Shown here piece after piece: positions 44,954-54,185 of a stretch of DNA of 64,000 bases (positions within the stretch are counted from its first letter, which is position 1; the number at the start of each line of letters is the position of its first letter). Position numbers and translations under genes: made by a program. The DNA is from Hwangdonia lutea (lineage in GTDB: Bacteria; Bacteroidota; Bacteroidia; Flavobacteriales; Flavobacteriaceae), in NCBI RefSeq assembly GCF_032814565.1, contig NZ_CP136521.1, positions 496,001-560,000 of the forward strand, in the 5' to 3' direction. The notes beneath the pieces were generated by a model that saw nothing but the letters and a program-made list of their open reading frames with translations, did no database searches and was not told where the DNA came from.

Positions 44954-46828
44954 TTATTTTTTAAGATCGTAGGCATAAATGGTTTTGTCATTTGCTTTAT
45001 AATATAGGTAACCTCCAAATTCATCGACTTGGTACTCTGGTTTTTTATCTTTTAACAGAATTTCCTTATCTACTTTACCTGTATCTTTATTTACCTTTAC
45101 CAAACCAACACCACTATCTAGTTTTGTTAATACGAACTGTGAATTCTTGGTAGCCGATGTCGCTTTAAAGCGTTTGGACATTTCGTTAAATGATGCAGTA
45201 CCAATTTCTGAAAACATATCTTGGGCACGTTTCATTTCGGCACCATAGCTGTTGTATTGTCCTAAATAATTTTTATTTGCACCCGCTCTATAGGCTGCTG
45301 CGCTTGCCATAGCCGTTGATGCCACAGCCGTAACTCCGGCCAAAATAGCACCAAAGGCACTTTTACCTGGCGAACGATAATACTCGTGCCATTTTGTTTT
45401 TCCATCCCAATCCAACAACGTCATATTTTGATTTGAGCTTAATAAAATTCCATCATCTCTAAGTTCTACTCCAGATGGATCTTCCTTTTCTTCAAAATCT
45501 GATTCCGTTAAAATTGTTGCTTTCCCTGTTTTTTCATCTATAGCGAAAAGTTTTTCGTCTGCACTGATAAGATATCTACCGTTTTTAGTATCAAATTCTG
45601 AAGCCACGACTTCTGCTCTTTTAAATTTTAATGGTTTATCCCAAACCTGATCGCCTGTTTTTAAATTTACAATATTGGCATCTTCACTCGTTATGTAAAT
45701 AAGCCCTTGTGGAGTTTCGGCCATGGTTAAAATATTTTCGCCAGTTTTCAGAGGTTTTTTAAACAGGGTGTTTCCCGTATAAGATATTTTATTGATGCCT
45801 CCGGATTGAACTCCAAACAGTATTCCATCATCCATTACATAAAAATGTTGTACATAGCCTTTTGTTTTCGGTGCTTTTTCCCATAAGTCATCTCCTGTCG
45901 CTGCACTAAACATGGTAATTTTAGACTCGGTTTTACTGGCGGTTAATTTACCCAGTCCTTTGGCGCCAGAATCTGCCACATCGCTAACAACGGCGAGTCC
46001 TTGAGGCAATATTTCAAAATTAGAAACACTACCTTTTACCTTACGCTCATCTGACCATGCCGAAGAACCATTGGCAGATATCTTGTATATTTTTGTGTTT
46101 TTTCCGTTGGAAGTGGCTGCAAAGGCGTAAATATCAGACTCTGATTCATTACTCGTCATCCAGTTCACATTTTTAATATCATTTTCCCAAAGTGTCTCAC
46201 CAGATTTCGATTTTGCAATAATACCTTGGCTTGTTGGTACCAAAAGCTTGTCTTTTAAAAGTAGTGGTCTGCCTGTTACTGCAAAGTATTTCATGGTTAC
46301 CTTGCCTGGTTCTGTCAAGAAAAACGAATAATCTTCATCTCCCGTTCCCAGATCGTAAACCGCTACTTTTGCTGTAACATTTTCTGCCTTTCCTCCTCCT
46401 TTTTGAAAACCACTTACAACCAGTTTGTTCTGTGGCATCATAACATCGGCAGTAAAAATGTTTTTCCAACCCTTAGACTCGGTAGTAAACAAGATTTTAC
46501 CAGACACATAGTCTATTACCGCTTTTTTTGCAGATAGATTTGCAAAACCTGTTTGACCTACCATAACATAGGGCGACAAAGGGATGTAAGTAAGCTCTTC
46601 TGGCTTTACGCGTCCATAATCTGTAAAATTAAAAAGTGGTTTGTCTTGCCCTGGTTTAATACCCACCAATCCGTCGTTTGTGGCAACTACCATTACCCCA
46701 CCTACGGTAAGTGTCATTTCGTTAATTTTTGCTCCCAAATCGTAGTTATTGTCTGGGGTTTCTGCATTTTGTGCGTTTAGCATTAGCGTACCTGCCAATA
46801 GAAAAACCATTAATTTTAAATGTCTCAT
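44954..46828 (-). CDS. PQQ-like beta-propeller secreted protein
   Basis: 624 residues from the ATG at 46828, which gives a clean signal peptide ending LMLNAQ; an upstream in-frame start at 46870 would bury it. Repeated segments such as KSGETLWENDIKN, ATGDDLWEKAPK and KTGDQVWDKPLKF are PQQ/quinoprotein-like blades of a beta-propeller. A short Ala-rich hydrophobic stretch (about 490-512, ILAGVTAVASTAMASAAA) breaks the propeller late in the protein. Such proteins are often scaffolds, without bound PQQ. Not in an operon with its neighbours. Confidence 0.8.
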   Translation of the reverse strand: MRHLKLMVFLLAGTLMLNAQNAETPDNNYDLGAKINEMTLTVGGVMVVATNDGLVGIKPGQDKPLFNFTDYGRVKPEELTYIPLSPYVMVGQTGFANLSAKKAVIDYVSGKILFTTESKGWKNIFTADVMMPQNKLVVSGFQKGGGKAENVTAKVAVYDLGTGDEDYSFFLTEPGKVTMKYFAVTGRPLLLKDKLLVPTSQGIIAKSKSGETLWENDIKNVNWMTSNESESDIYAFAATSNGKNTKIYKISANGSSAWSDERKVKGSVSNFEILPQGLAVVSDVADSGAKGLGKLTASKTESKITMFSAATGDDLWEKAPKTKGYVQHFYVMDDGILFGVQSGGINKISYTGNTLFKKPLKTGENILTMAETPQGLIYITSEDANIVNLKTGDQVWDKPLKFKRAEVVASEFDTKNGRYLISADEKLFAIDEKTGKATILTESDFEEKEDPSGVELRDDGILLSSNQNMTLLDWDGKTKWHEYYRSPGKSAFGAILAGVTAVASTAMASAAAYRAGANKNYLGQYNSYGAEMKRAQDMFSEIGTASFNEMSKRFKATSATKNSQFVLTKLDSGVGLVKVNKDTGKVDKEILLKDKKPEYQVDEFGGYLYYKANDKTIYAYDLKK

Positions 46829-46976
46829 TGTTGAATTTGTTTTATGGTTAATAACACACCAAAATTGCAATTAAATGAGCGCGAAGTCAATACGATGAAT
46901 TGCGTATATTTATAGAAGATGTTAGACCACTTCGCTATTGGATATCAGAAAATAGACTGATTTTTTAGATTGAAAA

Positions 46977-47927
46977 CTAAAACTTTATATGAGGAATTTT
47001 TTTTTGGAGCCGAACTTTCTTTACTTCTAAATTTTGAAGGAATTTTTGATGTGCTTCTGATTTTTGGTTGAAGGGTTTATGCAATAATCCTTTTTGAATA
47101 CTATCAACGTCGCCCATGATTTTCGAGGCTTCTTTTGATACCCAAACATTTTGAAACTTATCCCAAATATAATTGATGGCCGTTTGATTGGGATGCAACA
47201 TATCTTCATTATAAAAACGATAATCACGCAGTTCGTCCATCATAATTTCATAAGATGGAAAATAATGAAGATGGTTTCTTGGCTCAACAACTTGATGAAT
47301 AGCAGCAATTAAATGGGCTTTGCTTTGTGTGTTTTCAATAAATCCATCTTTAATATGGCGTACCGGCGATACGGTAAAAATAATAGAGACTTTTTTATTA
47401 ACACTTCTGATACGTGTGATAATTGATTGTAAAGATTCTGTAATTTCATCAACAACCAACAATTCTTTTAAAAACTTTTTTTGTGGCACTTTGTGGCAAT
47501 TGGCCACCAGTGTATTTGTTTTAATATGTCTATAAATCCAAGCGGTTCCTAACGTAACGATGATGTGTGTTGCGTCGTGGATTTGTTGATTTGTGGATTT
47601 AATTTCTTTGTTTAAATCCTTTAACAGACCTTCCTTCAAAGGCTGGCTTAACTTTGAATGCGCATTAAAACTATGCCATTGCTCGTTGTGAAAAAAGATA
47701 TCGCTTTCAGTATATTCTTTTTCATTTATGGCATTAGTGATTAGGGTTTCAATTGCTTTTGGATGAAATAAAATACCGAAAGGATTTTGAAGATTTTTGA
47801 ATTTGAAGTAATCCAGTTTTTTACCTATATTTTCAACAAAACACGAGCCTAACAACAATACACTAGAGTTATAATCTATTTGATTATGCTGTTGTGGTTG
47901 AAGTGGTATTTCGGTTTGAAGTTTCAT
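46977..47927 (-). CDS. GSCFA domain protein
   Basis: 316 residues from the ATG at 47927. The defining motif LLLGSCFVENIG is near residue 25; GFxxFHP-type NPFGILFHPKAI and the later MLHPNQTAINYIW follow. The GSCFA fold is an SGNH/GDSL-related esterase fold, with Ser in GSCF and His in HPNQ as candidate catalytic residues. Substrates are unknown. Lies downstream of alaS on the same strand, after a 125-nt gap. Confidence 0.88.
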   Translation of the reverse strand: MKLQTEIPLQPQQHNQIDYNSSVLLLGSCFVENIGKKLDYFKFKNLQNPFGILFHPKAIETLITNAINEKEYTESDIFFHNEQWHSFNAHSKLSQPLKEGLLKDLNKEIKSTNQQIHDATHIIVTLGTAWIYRHIKTNTLVANCHKVPQKKFLKELLVVDEITESLQSIITRIRSVNKKVSIIFTVSPVRHIKDGFIENTQSKAHLIAAIHQVVEPRNHLHYFPSYEIMMDELRDYRFYNEDMLHPNQTAINYIWDKFQNVWVSKEASKIMGDVDSIQKGLLHKPFNQKSEAHQKFLQNLEVKKVRLQKKIPHIKF

Positions 47928-47944
47928 AAACTCGTAACTACTAC

Positions 47945-48045
47945 ACAAAGATTCGCTGAGTATCACAAAGACTCACTGAGAAACTTTAACTATAAAATTC
48001 TCTGAGAATCTCTGCGTTTTTTTTACTCTGTGAAGCTCTGCGTTA
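47945..48045. repeat. Degenerate TCTCTGCGTT-type repeat tract
   Basis: CACAAAGATTCGCTGAG, CACAAAGACTCACTGAG, TCTCTGAGAATCTCTGCG and CTCTGTGAAGCTCTGCG recur in a 100-nt tract. I know similar tracts in flavobacterial intergenic regions. No product is evident. Confidence 0.5.
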
Positions 48046-48051
48046 TAACTT

Positions 48052-50667
48052 TTATTTTATAAAGCCCGTAGCTTCAGCTAAAGCCTCATCAATGCCATCT
48101 GGTTTCTTCCCACCAGCAGTTGCGAAAAATGGTTGTCCGCCGCCGCCGCCTTGAATAAATTTACCCAATTCTCTTACCACTTGTCCCGCATTTAAACCCT
48201 TACTTGCTACCAATTCTTTTGAAATATAGCAGGATAACAATGCTTTTCCGTTTTGCTCGGTGGCAAATAATAAAAATAAATTATCAAACTGACTCCCTAA
48301 TTCGAACGCGACATCTTTTAAACCGGCAGCATCCAAATCTAACTTTTTAGCTAAAAACCGAATCCCATTTATTTCTTGCAATTCGTTTTTAAGTTCGGCC
48401 TTTATATTTTTTGCCTTAGCTTTTAATAACGCTTCAATTTCCTTTTTAAGACTTGCATTCTCTTCTTGTAAATTCTGCAATGCTTTTACAGGTTCTTTGG
48501 CATTGTTAAGCAATTCTTTCATTTCAAAATAAGCCCGATTGTTCTCAGAATAATAATCTTTTACCGCATCGTTTGTAATAGCTTCGATACGACGTATTCC
48601 AGCCGCCACGGCACCTTCTGATATAATTTTAAAATGCCAGATATCTGCAGTGTTTTTTACGTGTGTGCCGCCACAAAGCTCGATGGATTGCCCAAAACGA
48701 ACAGAACGCACCGTGTCGCCATATTTTTCGCCAAACAAGCTCATGGCGCCATCTGCGAGCGCTTCTTCCTTAGCGATATTTCGTTTTTCGATGAGCGGTA
48801 GTTTCCCTTCAATTCGGCTATTTACAAAATTTTCAACATCGCGTAATTGCTCTGCGGTTAATTTTGAAAAATGAGAAAAGTCGAATCGCAAATACTTGGA
48901 GTGTACGGCACTTCCTTTTTGCTCGACATGGTCGCCCAAAACCTCTCTTAAAGCTTGATGTAACAAGTGTGTGGCCGTGTGATTGCACTCGGTTCGGTAG
49001 CGCTGTTTGGCATCTACCACAGCCTTAAAAGTTTCATTTAAATGCTTGGGAAGATTTTTGGCAAAATGAATAATAACGTTGTTTTCCTTTTTGGTATCTA
49101 AAATATAAACCACATCGCCGTGGGCATCTTCCAAGTAGCCTTTATCGCCAACTTGCCCTCCACCTTCGGGATAAAACGGTGTTAAATTGAAAACCAATTG
49201 ATACATATCGCCATCCTTTTTGGAGGATACTTTTCTGTATTTGGTTAACTTTACATTAGCTTCAAGTGTGTCGTAACCTACAAATTCCTCGACGGCATCG
49301 TCATTTAAAATGGTCCAATCATCGGTAGACATTTCACTAGCTGCACGCGAACGGTTTTTTTGTTTTTGCAATTGCTCATCAAAACCTTTTTCATCTAATT
49401 TCAATCCTTTTTCAGAAAGAATCAAAGCCGTTAAATCTATGGGGAAACCGTAGGTATCGTACAATTCGAAAGCTTTTTCGCCAGAAACAGTATCGCCTTT
49501 GGTTTCATCAACAATACGATTTAACAATATCAATCCCTGATCCAAAGTTCTTAAAAACGATTGTTCTTCTTCTTTAATAACATTTTCAATAAGTTGTTTT
49601 TGAGCTATTAATTCAGGAAAAGCCTCTCCCATTTTACTGCTTAAAACATCAACTAATCGGTAAATAAAGGGTTCCTTTTTATCGAGAAAAGTAAATCCGT
49701 AACGCACGGCACGACGTAAAATTCTTCGAATAACGTAGCCGGCACCCGTGTTACTTGGCAACTGTCCATCGGCTATTGAAAACGCTACCGCACGAACGTG
49801 ATCTGAAATTACACGAATGGCAATATCGGTCGTTTCATCCTTCCCATAATTTTTATTGGTTATGGTTTCAATTTCTCGAATTATGGGCGTAAACACATCG
49901 GTATCGTAATTAGATTGTACACCCTGCAAAACCATACAAAGACGCTCGAAGCCCATGCCGGTATCGATATGTTTTTCAGGAAGGTTTTCCAAACTGCCGT
50001 TGGCTTTTCGGTTGTATTGCATAAATACCAAATTCCATATTTCAACCACTTGCGGATGATCCATGTTTACCAAATCTTTACCGTCTACCTTGGCTTTTTC
50101 TTCTGCAGAGCGAATATCAACATGAATTTCGCTACATGGTCCACAAGGGCCTTGGTCGCCCATTTCCCAGAAATTATCCTTTTTATTCCCTGTTAAAATG
50201 CGGTCTTCAGAAATGTATTGTTTCCAAAAATCATATGCTTCGGTGTCCATGGGCAGCTTATCGGCATCATCACTTCCTTCAAAAACAGTAACGTATAAAA
50301 TGTCTTTATCAATACCATAAACATCCACTAAAAGCTCCCAAGCCCAAGCTATGGCTTCCTTTTTAAAGTAATCGCCAAAGCTCCAGTTGCCTAACATTTC
50401 AAATAAAGTATGGTGGTATGTATCGTAACCAACCTCTTCTAAATCGTTATGCTTCCCAGAAACCCGCAGACATTTTTGGCTATCGGCTACCCTATTGTTT
50501 TTGGGCTTAGCATTCCCTAAAAAATATTCTTTAAAAGGCGCCATACCAGAGTTTACAAACATTAATGTGGGGTCGTCTTTTAAAACCATGGGGGCAGACG
50601 GCACAATGCTATGTTTCTTTTCTTTAAAAAAACCTAAAAATTTTGATCGGATATCTTGTGACTTCAT
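48052..50667 (-). CDS. alaS: Alanyl-tRNA synthetase
   Basis: 871 residues, full length. The class II catalytic core begins [20 protein letters not shown], followed by [12 protein letters not shown]. The editing domain has [13 protein letters not shown] and the zinc motif CGGTHV; a coiled linker and a C-terminal C-Ala domain with [15 protein letters not shown] complete it. It charges tRNA-Ala and clears mischarged Ser or Gly. It diverges from the M23 gene, with a -7 box at 50737-50744. Confidence 0.98.
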   Translation of the reverse strand: MKSQDIRSKFLGFFKEKKHSIVPSAPMVLKDDPTLMFVNSGMAPFKEYFLGNAKPKNNRVADSQKCLRVSGKHNDLEEVGYDTYHHTLFEMLGNWSFGDYFKKEAIAWAWELLVDVYGIDKDILYVTVFEGSDDADKLPMDTEAYDFWKQYISEDRILTGNKKDNFWEMGDQGPCGPCSEIHVDIRSAEEKAKVDGKDLVNMDHPQVVEIWNLVFMQYNRKANGSLENLPEKHIDTGMGFERLCMVLQGVQSNYDTDVFTPIIREIETITNKNYGKDETTDIAIRVISDHVRAVAFSIADGQLPSNTGAGYVIRRILRRAVRYGFTFLDKKEPFIYRLVDVLSSKMGEAFPELIAQKQLIENVIKEEEQSFLRTLDQGLILLNRIVDETKGDTVSGEKAFELYDTYGFPIDLTALILSEKGLKLDEKGFDEQLQKQKNRSRAASEMSTDDWTILNDDAVEEFVGYDTLEANVKLTKYRKVSSKKDGDMYQLVFNLTPFYPEGGGQVGDKGYLEDAHGDVVYILDTKKENNVIIHFAKNLPKHLNETFKAVVDAKQRYRTECNHTATHLLHQALREVLGDHVEQKGSAVHSKYLRFDFSHFSKLTAEQLRDVENFVNSRIEGKLPLIEKRNIAKEEALADGAMSLFGEKYGDTVRSVRFGQSIELCGGTHVKNTADIWHFKIISEGAVAAGIRRIEAITNDAVKDYYSENNRAYFEMKELLNNAKEPVKALQNLQEENASLKKEIEALLKAKAKNIKAELKNELQEINGIRFLAKKLDLDAAGLKDVAFELGSQFDNLFLLFATEQNGKALLSCYISKELVASKGLNAGQVVRELGKFIQGGGGGQPFFATAGGKKPDGIDEALAEATGFIK

Positions 50668-50736
50668 GTACTTATTTTGTAAATCTTGTTTCTGTTAAAT
50701 TGGTTTTAAACCGAAACAATTTTTATATTTATGCTG

Positions 50737-50744
50737 CAAATTTA
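50737..50744 (-). promoter_or_regulatory. -7 box of alaS
   Basis: On the minus strand TAAATTTG, perfect TAnnTTTG, with TTTA about 19 nt upstream; the leader to the ATG at 50667 is about 66 nt. Confidence 0.45.
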
Positions 50745-50785
50745 TTTTAAATTTAGGACAGCGTAAACCTACCGTTGAATTATTA

Positions 50786-50819
50786 TTGCAAAACATAAGA
50801 TAATTTTTTTGTAGGTTTG
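50786..50819 (+). promoter_or_regulatory. Promoter of the M23 peptidase/MerR operon
   Basis: TTG at 50786-50788, 23-nt spacer, TAGGTTTG at 50812-50819. The leader to 50887 is about 64 nt. Confidence 0.45.
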
Positions 50820-50886
50820 TTCGTTTGCTTATAATATAAGAGGGTTAATCATCTTAAATTTTAGCAAAAATAGTATAATTTAAACA

Positions 50887-51858
50887 ATGAGTAAGGTAAA
50901 ATTTTATTACGATCCCGAATCGCTTTCCTATCGTAAAATTGAGCGCAAAAAAAGAAAGACATTTGCCTATATTTCGCTTTTTCTTTTAGCCGCCTTTTTG
51001 TTCTCCTTTATCATTATTTTTATTGGGAATTTATATTTTGAATCGCCCAAAGAGAAAGCTTTAAAAAGAGAGCTGGAAAATGCCAAATTGCAGTTTGAGC
51101 TATTGAACAAAAAAATGGACGAAGCCGAAGCGGTCCTTGCCAACGTTGCCGATAGAGACAACAATATTTATCGAATTTACTTTGAGGCCAACCCTATACC
51201 CGAAGAGCAGCGAAGAGCTGGTTTTGGTGGAATTAACAGATATAAAAATCTTGAGGGATTCGATAATTCTGAATTGATTATTGAAACCAATAAGCGCTTG
51301 GACATTTTACAAAAACAAATTGTGGTACAGTCTAAATCGTTAGATGAAATTACCGTTTTAGCCGAAGAAAAAGAAAAACTTTTGGCGGCAATACCGGCCA
51401 TACAACCGGTAAGTAATGAAGATTTAACACGTATGGCATCGGGTTACGGTATGCGATCAGATCCTTTTACCAAAGTTAGGAAAATGCATTGGGGCATGGA
51501 TTTTACGGCGCCAAGAGGCACCCCTGTTTACGCTACCGGAGATGGCATTGTAAAACGTGCCGATGCAGGATCTAGCGGCTATGGCAAACATATTAGAATT
51601 GATCATGGTTTTGGCTATATGAGCTTATACGCCCACTTATATAAATACAATGTAAAACGAAACCAAAAAGTAAAACGCGGAGACTTGATAGGTTTTGTTG
51701 GAAGCACAGGCCGATCGCAAGCGCCACATTTACATTACGAAATTTGGAAAGATGGCACGCGCATTAATCCCATAAACTTTTACTATGGTAGTTTAACAGC
51801 TGAAGAATTCAGTAAATTGTTAGAACACGCCTCGTTAGAAAATCAATCATTAGATTAA
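50887..51858 (+). CDS. M23 family metallopeptidase (peptidoglycan endopeptidase)
   Basis: 323 residues: a cytosolic basic N-terminus, one TM helix (about 29-51), a coiled coil (about 58-160), and an M23/LytM domain (about 185-300). Zinc and catalytic residues are intact in HWGMDFTAPRGTPVYATGDG, YAHLYKYN and APHLHYEIW. It probably cleaves peptide crosslinks of peptidoglycan from the inner-membrane side. Its stop overlaps the MerR gene ATG by one base. Confidence 0.93.
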   Translation: MSKVKFYYDPESLSYRKIERKKRKTFAYISLFLLAAFLFSFIIIFIGNLYFESPKEKALKRELENAKLQFELLNKKMDEAEAVLANVADRDNNIYRIYFEANPIPEEQRRAGFGGINRYKNLEGFDNSELIIETNKRLDILQKQIVVQSKSLDEITVLAEEKEKLLAAIPAIQPVSNEDLTRMASGYGMRSDPFTKVRKMHWGMDFTAPRGTPVYATGDGIVKRADAGSSGYGKHIRIDHGFGYMSLYAHLYKYNVKRNQKVKRGDLIGFVGSTGRSQAPHLHYEIWKDGTRINPINFYYGSLTAEEFSKLLEHASLENQSLD

Positions 51859-52187
51859 TGCATATAGATTTACCAGAAAAAAGATATTATGCCATTGGGG
51901 AAGTTGCCAAGGCCTTTAATGTAAACACCTCGTTAATTCGGTTTTGGGAAAAGGAATTTGATGTGCTTAAACCCAAAAAAAATGCTAAAGGCAATCGAAA
52001 ATTTACACCCGAAGACATTAAAAACCTTAAGCTTATTTACCACCTTGTTAAAGAGCGTGGCTTTACTTTAGATGGCGCTAAAACCCATTTAAAAGAAAGC
52101 AAAAAAGAGACTTTAAATAACTTTGAAATAATAAGTAAACTTGAAGATGTAAAAAATCAATTGATTAAAATTAAAAATCATTTGTAA
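51858..52187 (+). CDS. MerR family transcriptional regulator
   Basis: 109 residues. KRYYAIGEVAKAFNVNTS is the helix-turn-helix start, followed by IRFWEKEFDVLKPKKNAKGN and FTPEDIKNLKLIY, the winged part. The C-terminal coiled helix is short and no cysteines suggest metal binding. It is translated from an ATG overlapping the M23 stop, so the two are coupled. Target unknown. Confidence 0.9.
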   Translation: MHIDLPEKRYYAIGEVAKAFNVNTSLIRFWEKEFDVLKPKKNAKGNRKFTPEDIKNLKLIYHLVKERGFTLDGAKTHLKESKKETLNNFEIISKLEDVKNQLIKIKNHL

Positions 52188-52253
52188 CATTTTTAGTTAA
52201 ATCTCAACATATTAAAGTAACCTTATAAAAATCAACTAAAAAACCACACAACA

Positions 52254-52847
52254 ATGAAAAAATTTTTACCATGGATTATCATAGGAATACTTGTAATTGG
52301 CTTGTATTCTTGGGGAAAAAGTTTTAATAACACAGCAGTTAATTTAAACGAAGGCGTAAAAGAAGCCTGGGGTAACGTACAGACCTCATACCAACGCAGA
52401 AACGACCTTATCGGTAATTTGGTAAATACCGTAAAAGGTGCTGCCGATTTTGAAAAAAGCACCTTAGAGGCTGTAGTTAATGCACGTGCCAAGGCCACTT
52501 CAATTACCATAGACCCCGCAAATGTTACGCCTGAACAATTAGCACAATATAATCAAGTGCAAGGCGGATTAAGCGGCGCATTAAAAAGTTTATTGGTAAC
52601 CGTAGAACGTTACCCTGATTTAAAGGCCAATCAAAACTTTTTAAAATTACAGGACGAATTAACGAGCACCGAAAACACAATTCAAACGGCAAGAACACGA
52701 TACAACGAAGCCATAAAACCTTATAATATCCATGTGAATGAATTTCCAAATACTATTCTTGCTGGCATATTAAATTTTGACGAAAAACCATATTTTGATG
52801 CTGAAGCTGGTGCCAACCAACCGGTTCAGGTAGATTTTTCAAACTAA
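52254..52847 (+). CDS. lemA: LemA family protein
   Basis: 197 residues with a TM anchor (about 5-20) and a helical bundle with NEGVKEAWGNVQTSYQRRND near the start and RYNEAIKPYNIHVNEFPN late, both LemA signatures. The family is membrane-anchored with a mostly extracytoplasmic domain; its function is unclear. It heads a LemA-TPM-TPM cassette, with 7 nt to the next gene. Confidence 0.93.
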   Translation: MKKFLPWIIIGILVIGLYSWGKSFNNTAVNLNEGVKEAWGNVQTSYQRRNDLIGNLVNTVKGAADFEKSTLEAVVNARAKATSITIDPANVTPEQLAQYNQVQGGLSGALKSLLVTVERYPDLKANQNFLKLQDELTSTENTIQTARTRYNEAIKPYNIHVNEFPNTILAGILNFDEKPYFDAEAGANQPVQVDFSN

Positions 52848-52854
52848 AAATAAC

Positions 52855-53292
52855 ATGTCTAAAATTGAAGATTTTCTTTCACCTGAAGAAGAACAGGAAA
52901 TCATAGAAGCTATTAGAATTGCCGAAGCAAACACTTCCGGAGAAATACGTGTACATATTGAAAAAACCTCAAAAACCGATGCTTTTTCACGCGCTATGGA
53001 GGTGTTTCATTATTTAAAAATGGACAATACCAAACTACAAAATGGGGTTTTAATTTATGTTGCTGTAGACGATAGAAGTTTTGTTATTTACGGTGATAAA
53101 GGCATTAACGATGTGGTTCCGGATAATTTTTGGAATAGCACAAAGGATATCATGCAAACGCATTTTAAATCTGGTCATTTTAAACAAGGCTTAGTCGAGG
53201 GTATTAAAAAAGCAGGCACAGAGCTTGCTCATCATTTTCCTTGGAAACACAACGACAGCAACGAACTTTCAAACGAAATATCAAAAGGATAA
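52855..53292 (+). CDS. TPM domain protein (no membrane anchor)
   Basis: 145 residues. A single TPM domain with IRIAEANTSGEIRVHIEK and VLIYVAVDDRSFVIYGDKGI. No signal peptide or TM helix is visible. TPM domains occur in proteins acting at the envelope and are often paired with LemA. The next gene's ATG lies 8 nt after its stop. Confidence 0.88.
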   Translation: MSKIEDFLSPEEEQEIIEAIRIAEANTSGEIRVHIEKTSKTDAFSRAMEVFHYLKMDNTKLQNGVLIYVAVDDRSFVIYGDKGINDVVPDNFWNSTKDIMQTHFKSGHFKQGLVEGIKKAGTELAHHFPWKHNDSNELSNEISKG

Positions 53293-53300
53293 CTTTTAAT

Positions 53301-54146
53301 ATGCAACATTCAGTTTTAAGTATTCCAACACTAAAAAAAGAAGTGAAGTGCGTCGTTACTTTTTTAACGTTATTTTGCGCTCTAAATCTTTCTTTTGGGC
53401 AGTACAACATTCCTGAAAAACCAAGTTTTATACCGCCGGTAATCGATAGCACCAAAACCTTAAGCACTAAGGAATACAAACTGCTGTTTGATAAATTAAA
53501 ACATTACAACGATTCTACTTCAACCGAAATTTTAATTGTAATCATCCCCACTACAAAAGGCGAAAACATTGGGCTGTTAGCACCTAAATGGGGGCATAAA
53601 TGGGGCATTGGTCAAAAAAAAGAAGACAACGGTATCCTTGTTTTATTGGCAAAAGACGACCGAAAAATATGGATTGCTCCTGGTTATGGCGTGGAGCACA
53701 AACTTACTGCCGGTATAAACGGCGAAATTATCAGAAACATTATTATTCCTGAATTTAAACGCAATGATTATTATCGGGGATTGGACAAAGGCATTGATGC
53801 GATTTTTCAGGTTTTAAGTGGTGAATATAAAAACAACCAAAAACCTTCGAGAAGAACCAATAACTTTCCCGTTGGTTTTATTGTTATCCTTGTTTTTATA
53901 TTTATTATAATTCTTATTTCCATTTCCAATAACCGGCGCGGTGGCGGCGGTAGAAATGGTGGACGCAGATCGCCCGCCAGTGATATTTTAGAAGCCATTA
54001 TTTTAAGCAATATGGGCCGTGGCAACTACCGCAGAGGTTCTGGCGGTTTTGGTGGAGGCTTTGGCGGTGGTTCCAGTAGCGGAGGCTTTGGCGGCTTTGG
54101 AGGTGGCGGTGGATTTTCCGGCGGTGGTGCGGGTGGTAGTTGGTAA
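53301..54146 (+). CDS. TPM domain protein with TM helix and Gly-rich tail (YgcG-like)
   Basis: 281 residues from the ATG at 53301; an earlier in-frame ATG at 53241 overlaps the preceding gene and is rejected. A signal peptide (cleavage near LSFGQ) leads to a TPM domain (about 45-180) with VIPTTKGENIGLLAPKWG and DDRKIWIAPGYGVEHKLT, then a TM helix (about 192-212) and a Gly/Ser-rich tail ending GGGAGGSW, as in the YgcG family. It completes the LemA cassette. Confidence 0.9.
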   Translation: MQHSVLSIPTLKKEVKCVVTFLTLFCALNLSFGQYNIPEKPSFIPPVIDSTKTLSTKEYKLLFDKLKHYNDSTSTEILIVIIPTTKGENIGLLAPKWGHKWGIGQKKEDNGILVLLAKDDRKIWIAPGYGVEHKLTAGINGEIIRNIIIPEFKRNDYYRGLDKGIDAIFQVLSGEYKNNQKPSRRTNNFPVGFIVILVFIFIIILISISNNRRGGGGRNGGRRSPASDILEAIILSNMGRGNYRRGSGGFGGGFGGGSSSGGFGGFGGGGGFSGGGAGGSW

Positions 54147-54185
54147 CAACAAACCATTTTTTTCGTATTTCTTCGTTCCAACAAT

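Noticed and set aside
47945-48045. CRISPR-like repeats
   Set aside because: The repeat units differ in length and sequence and there are no regular spacers.
53241-53300. Upstream start of the second TPM gene
   Set aside because: It would overlap the first TPM gene and precede the signal peptide with a basic, non-hydrophobic stretch.
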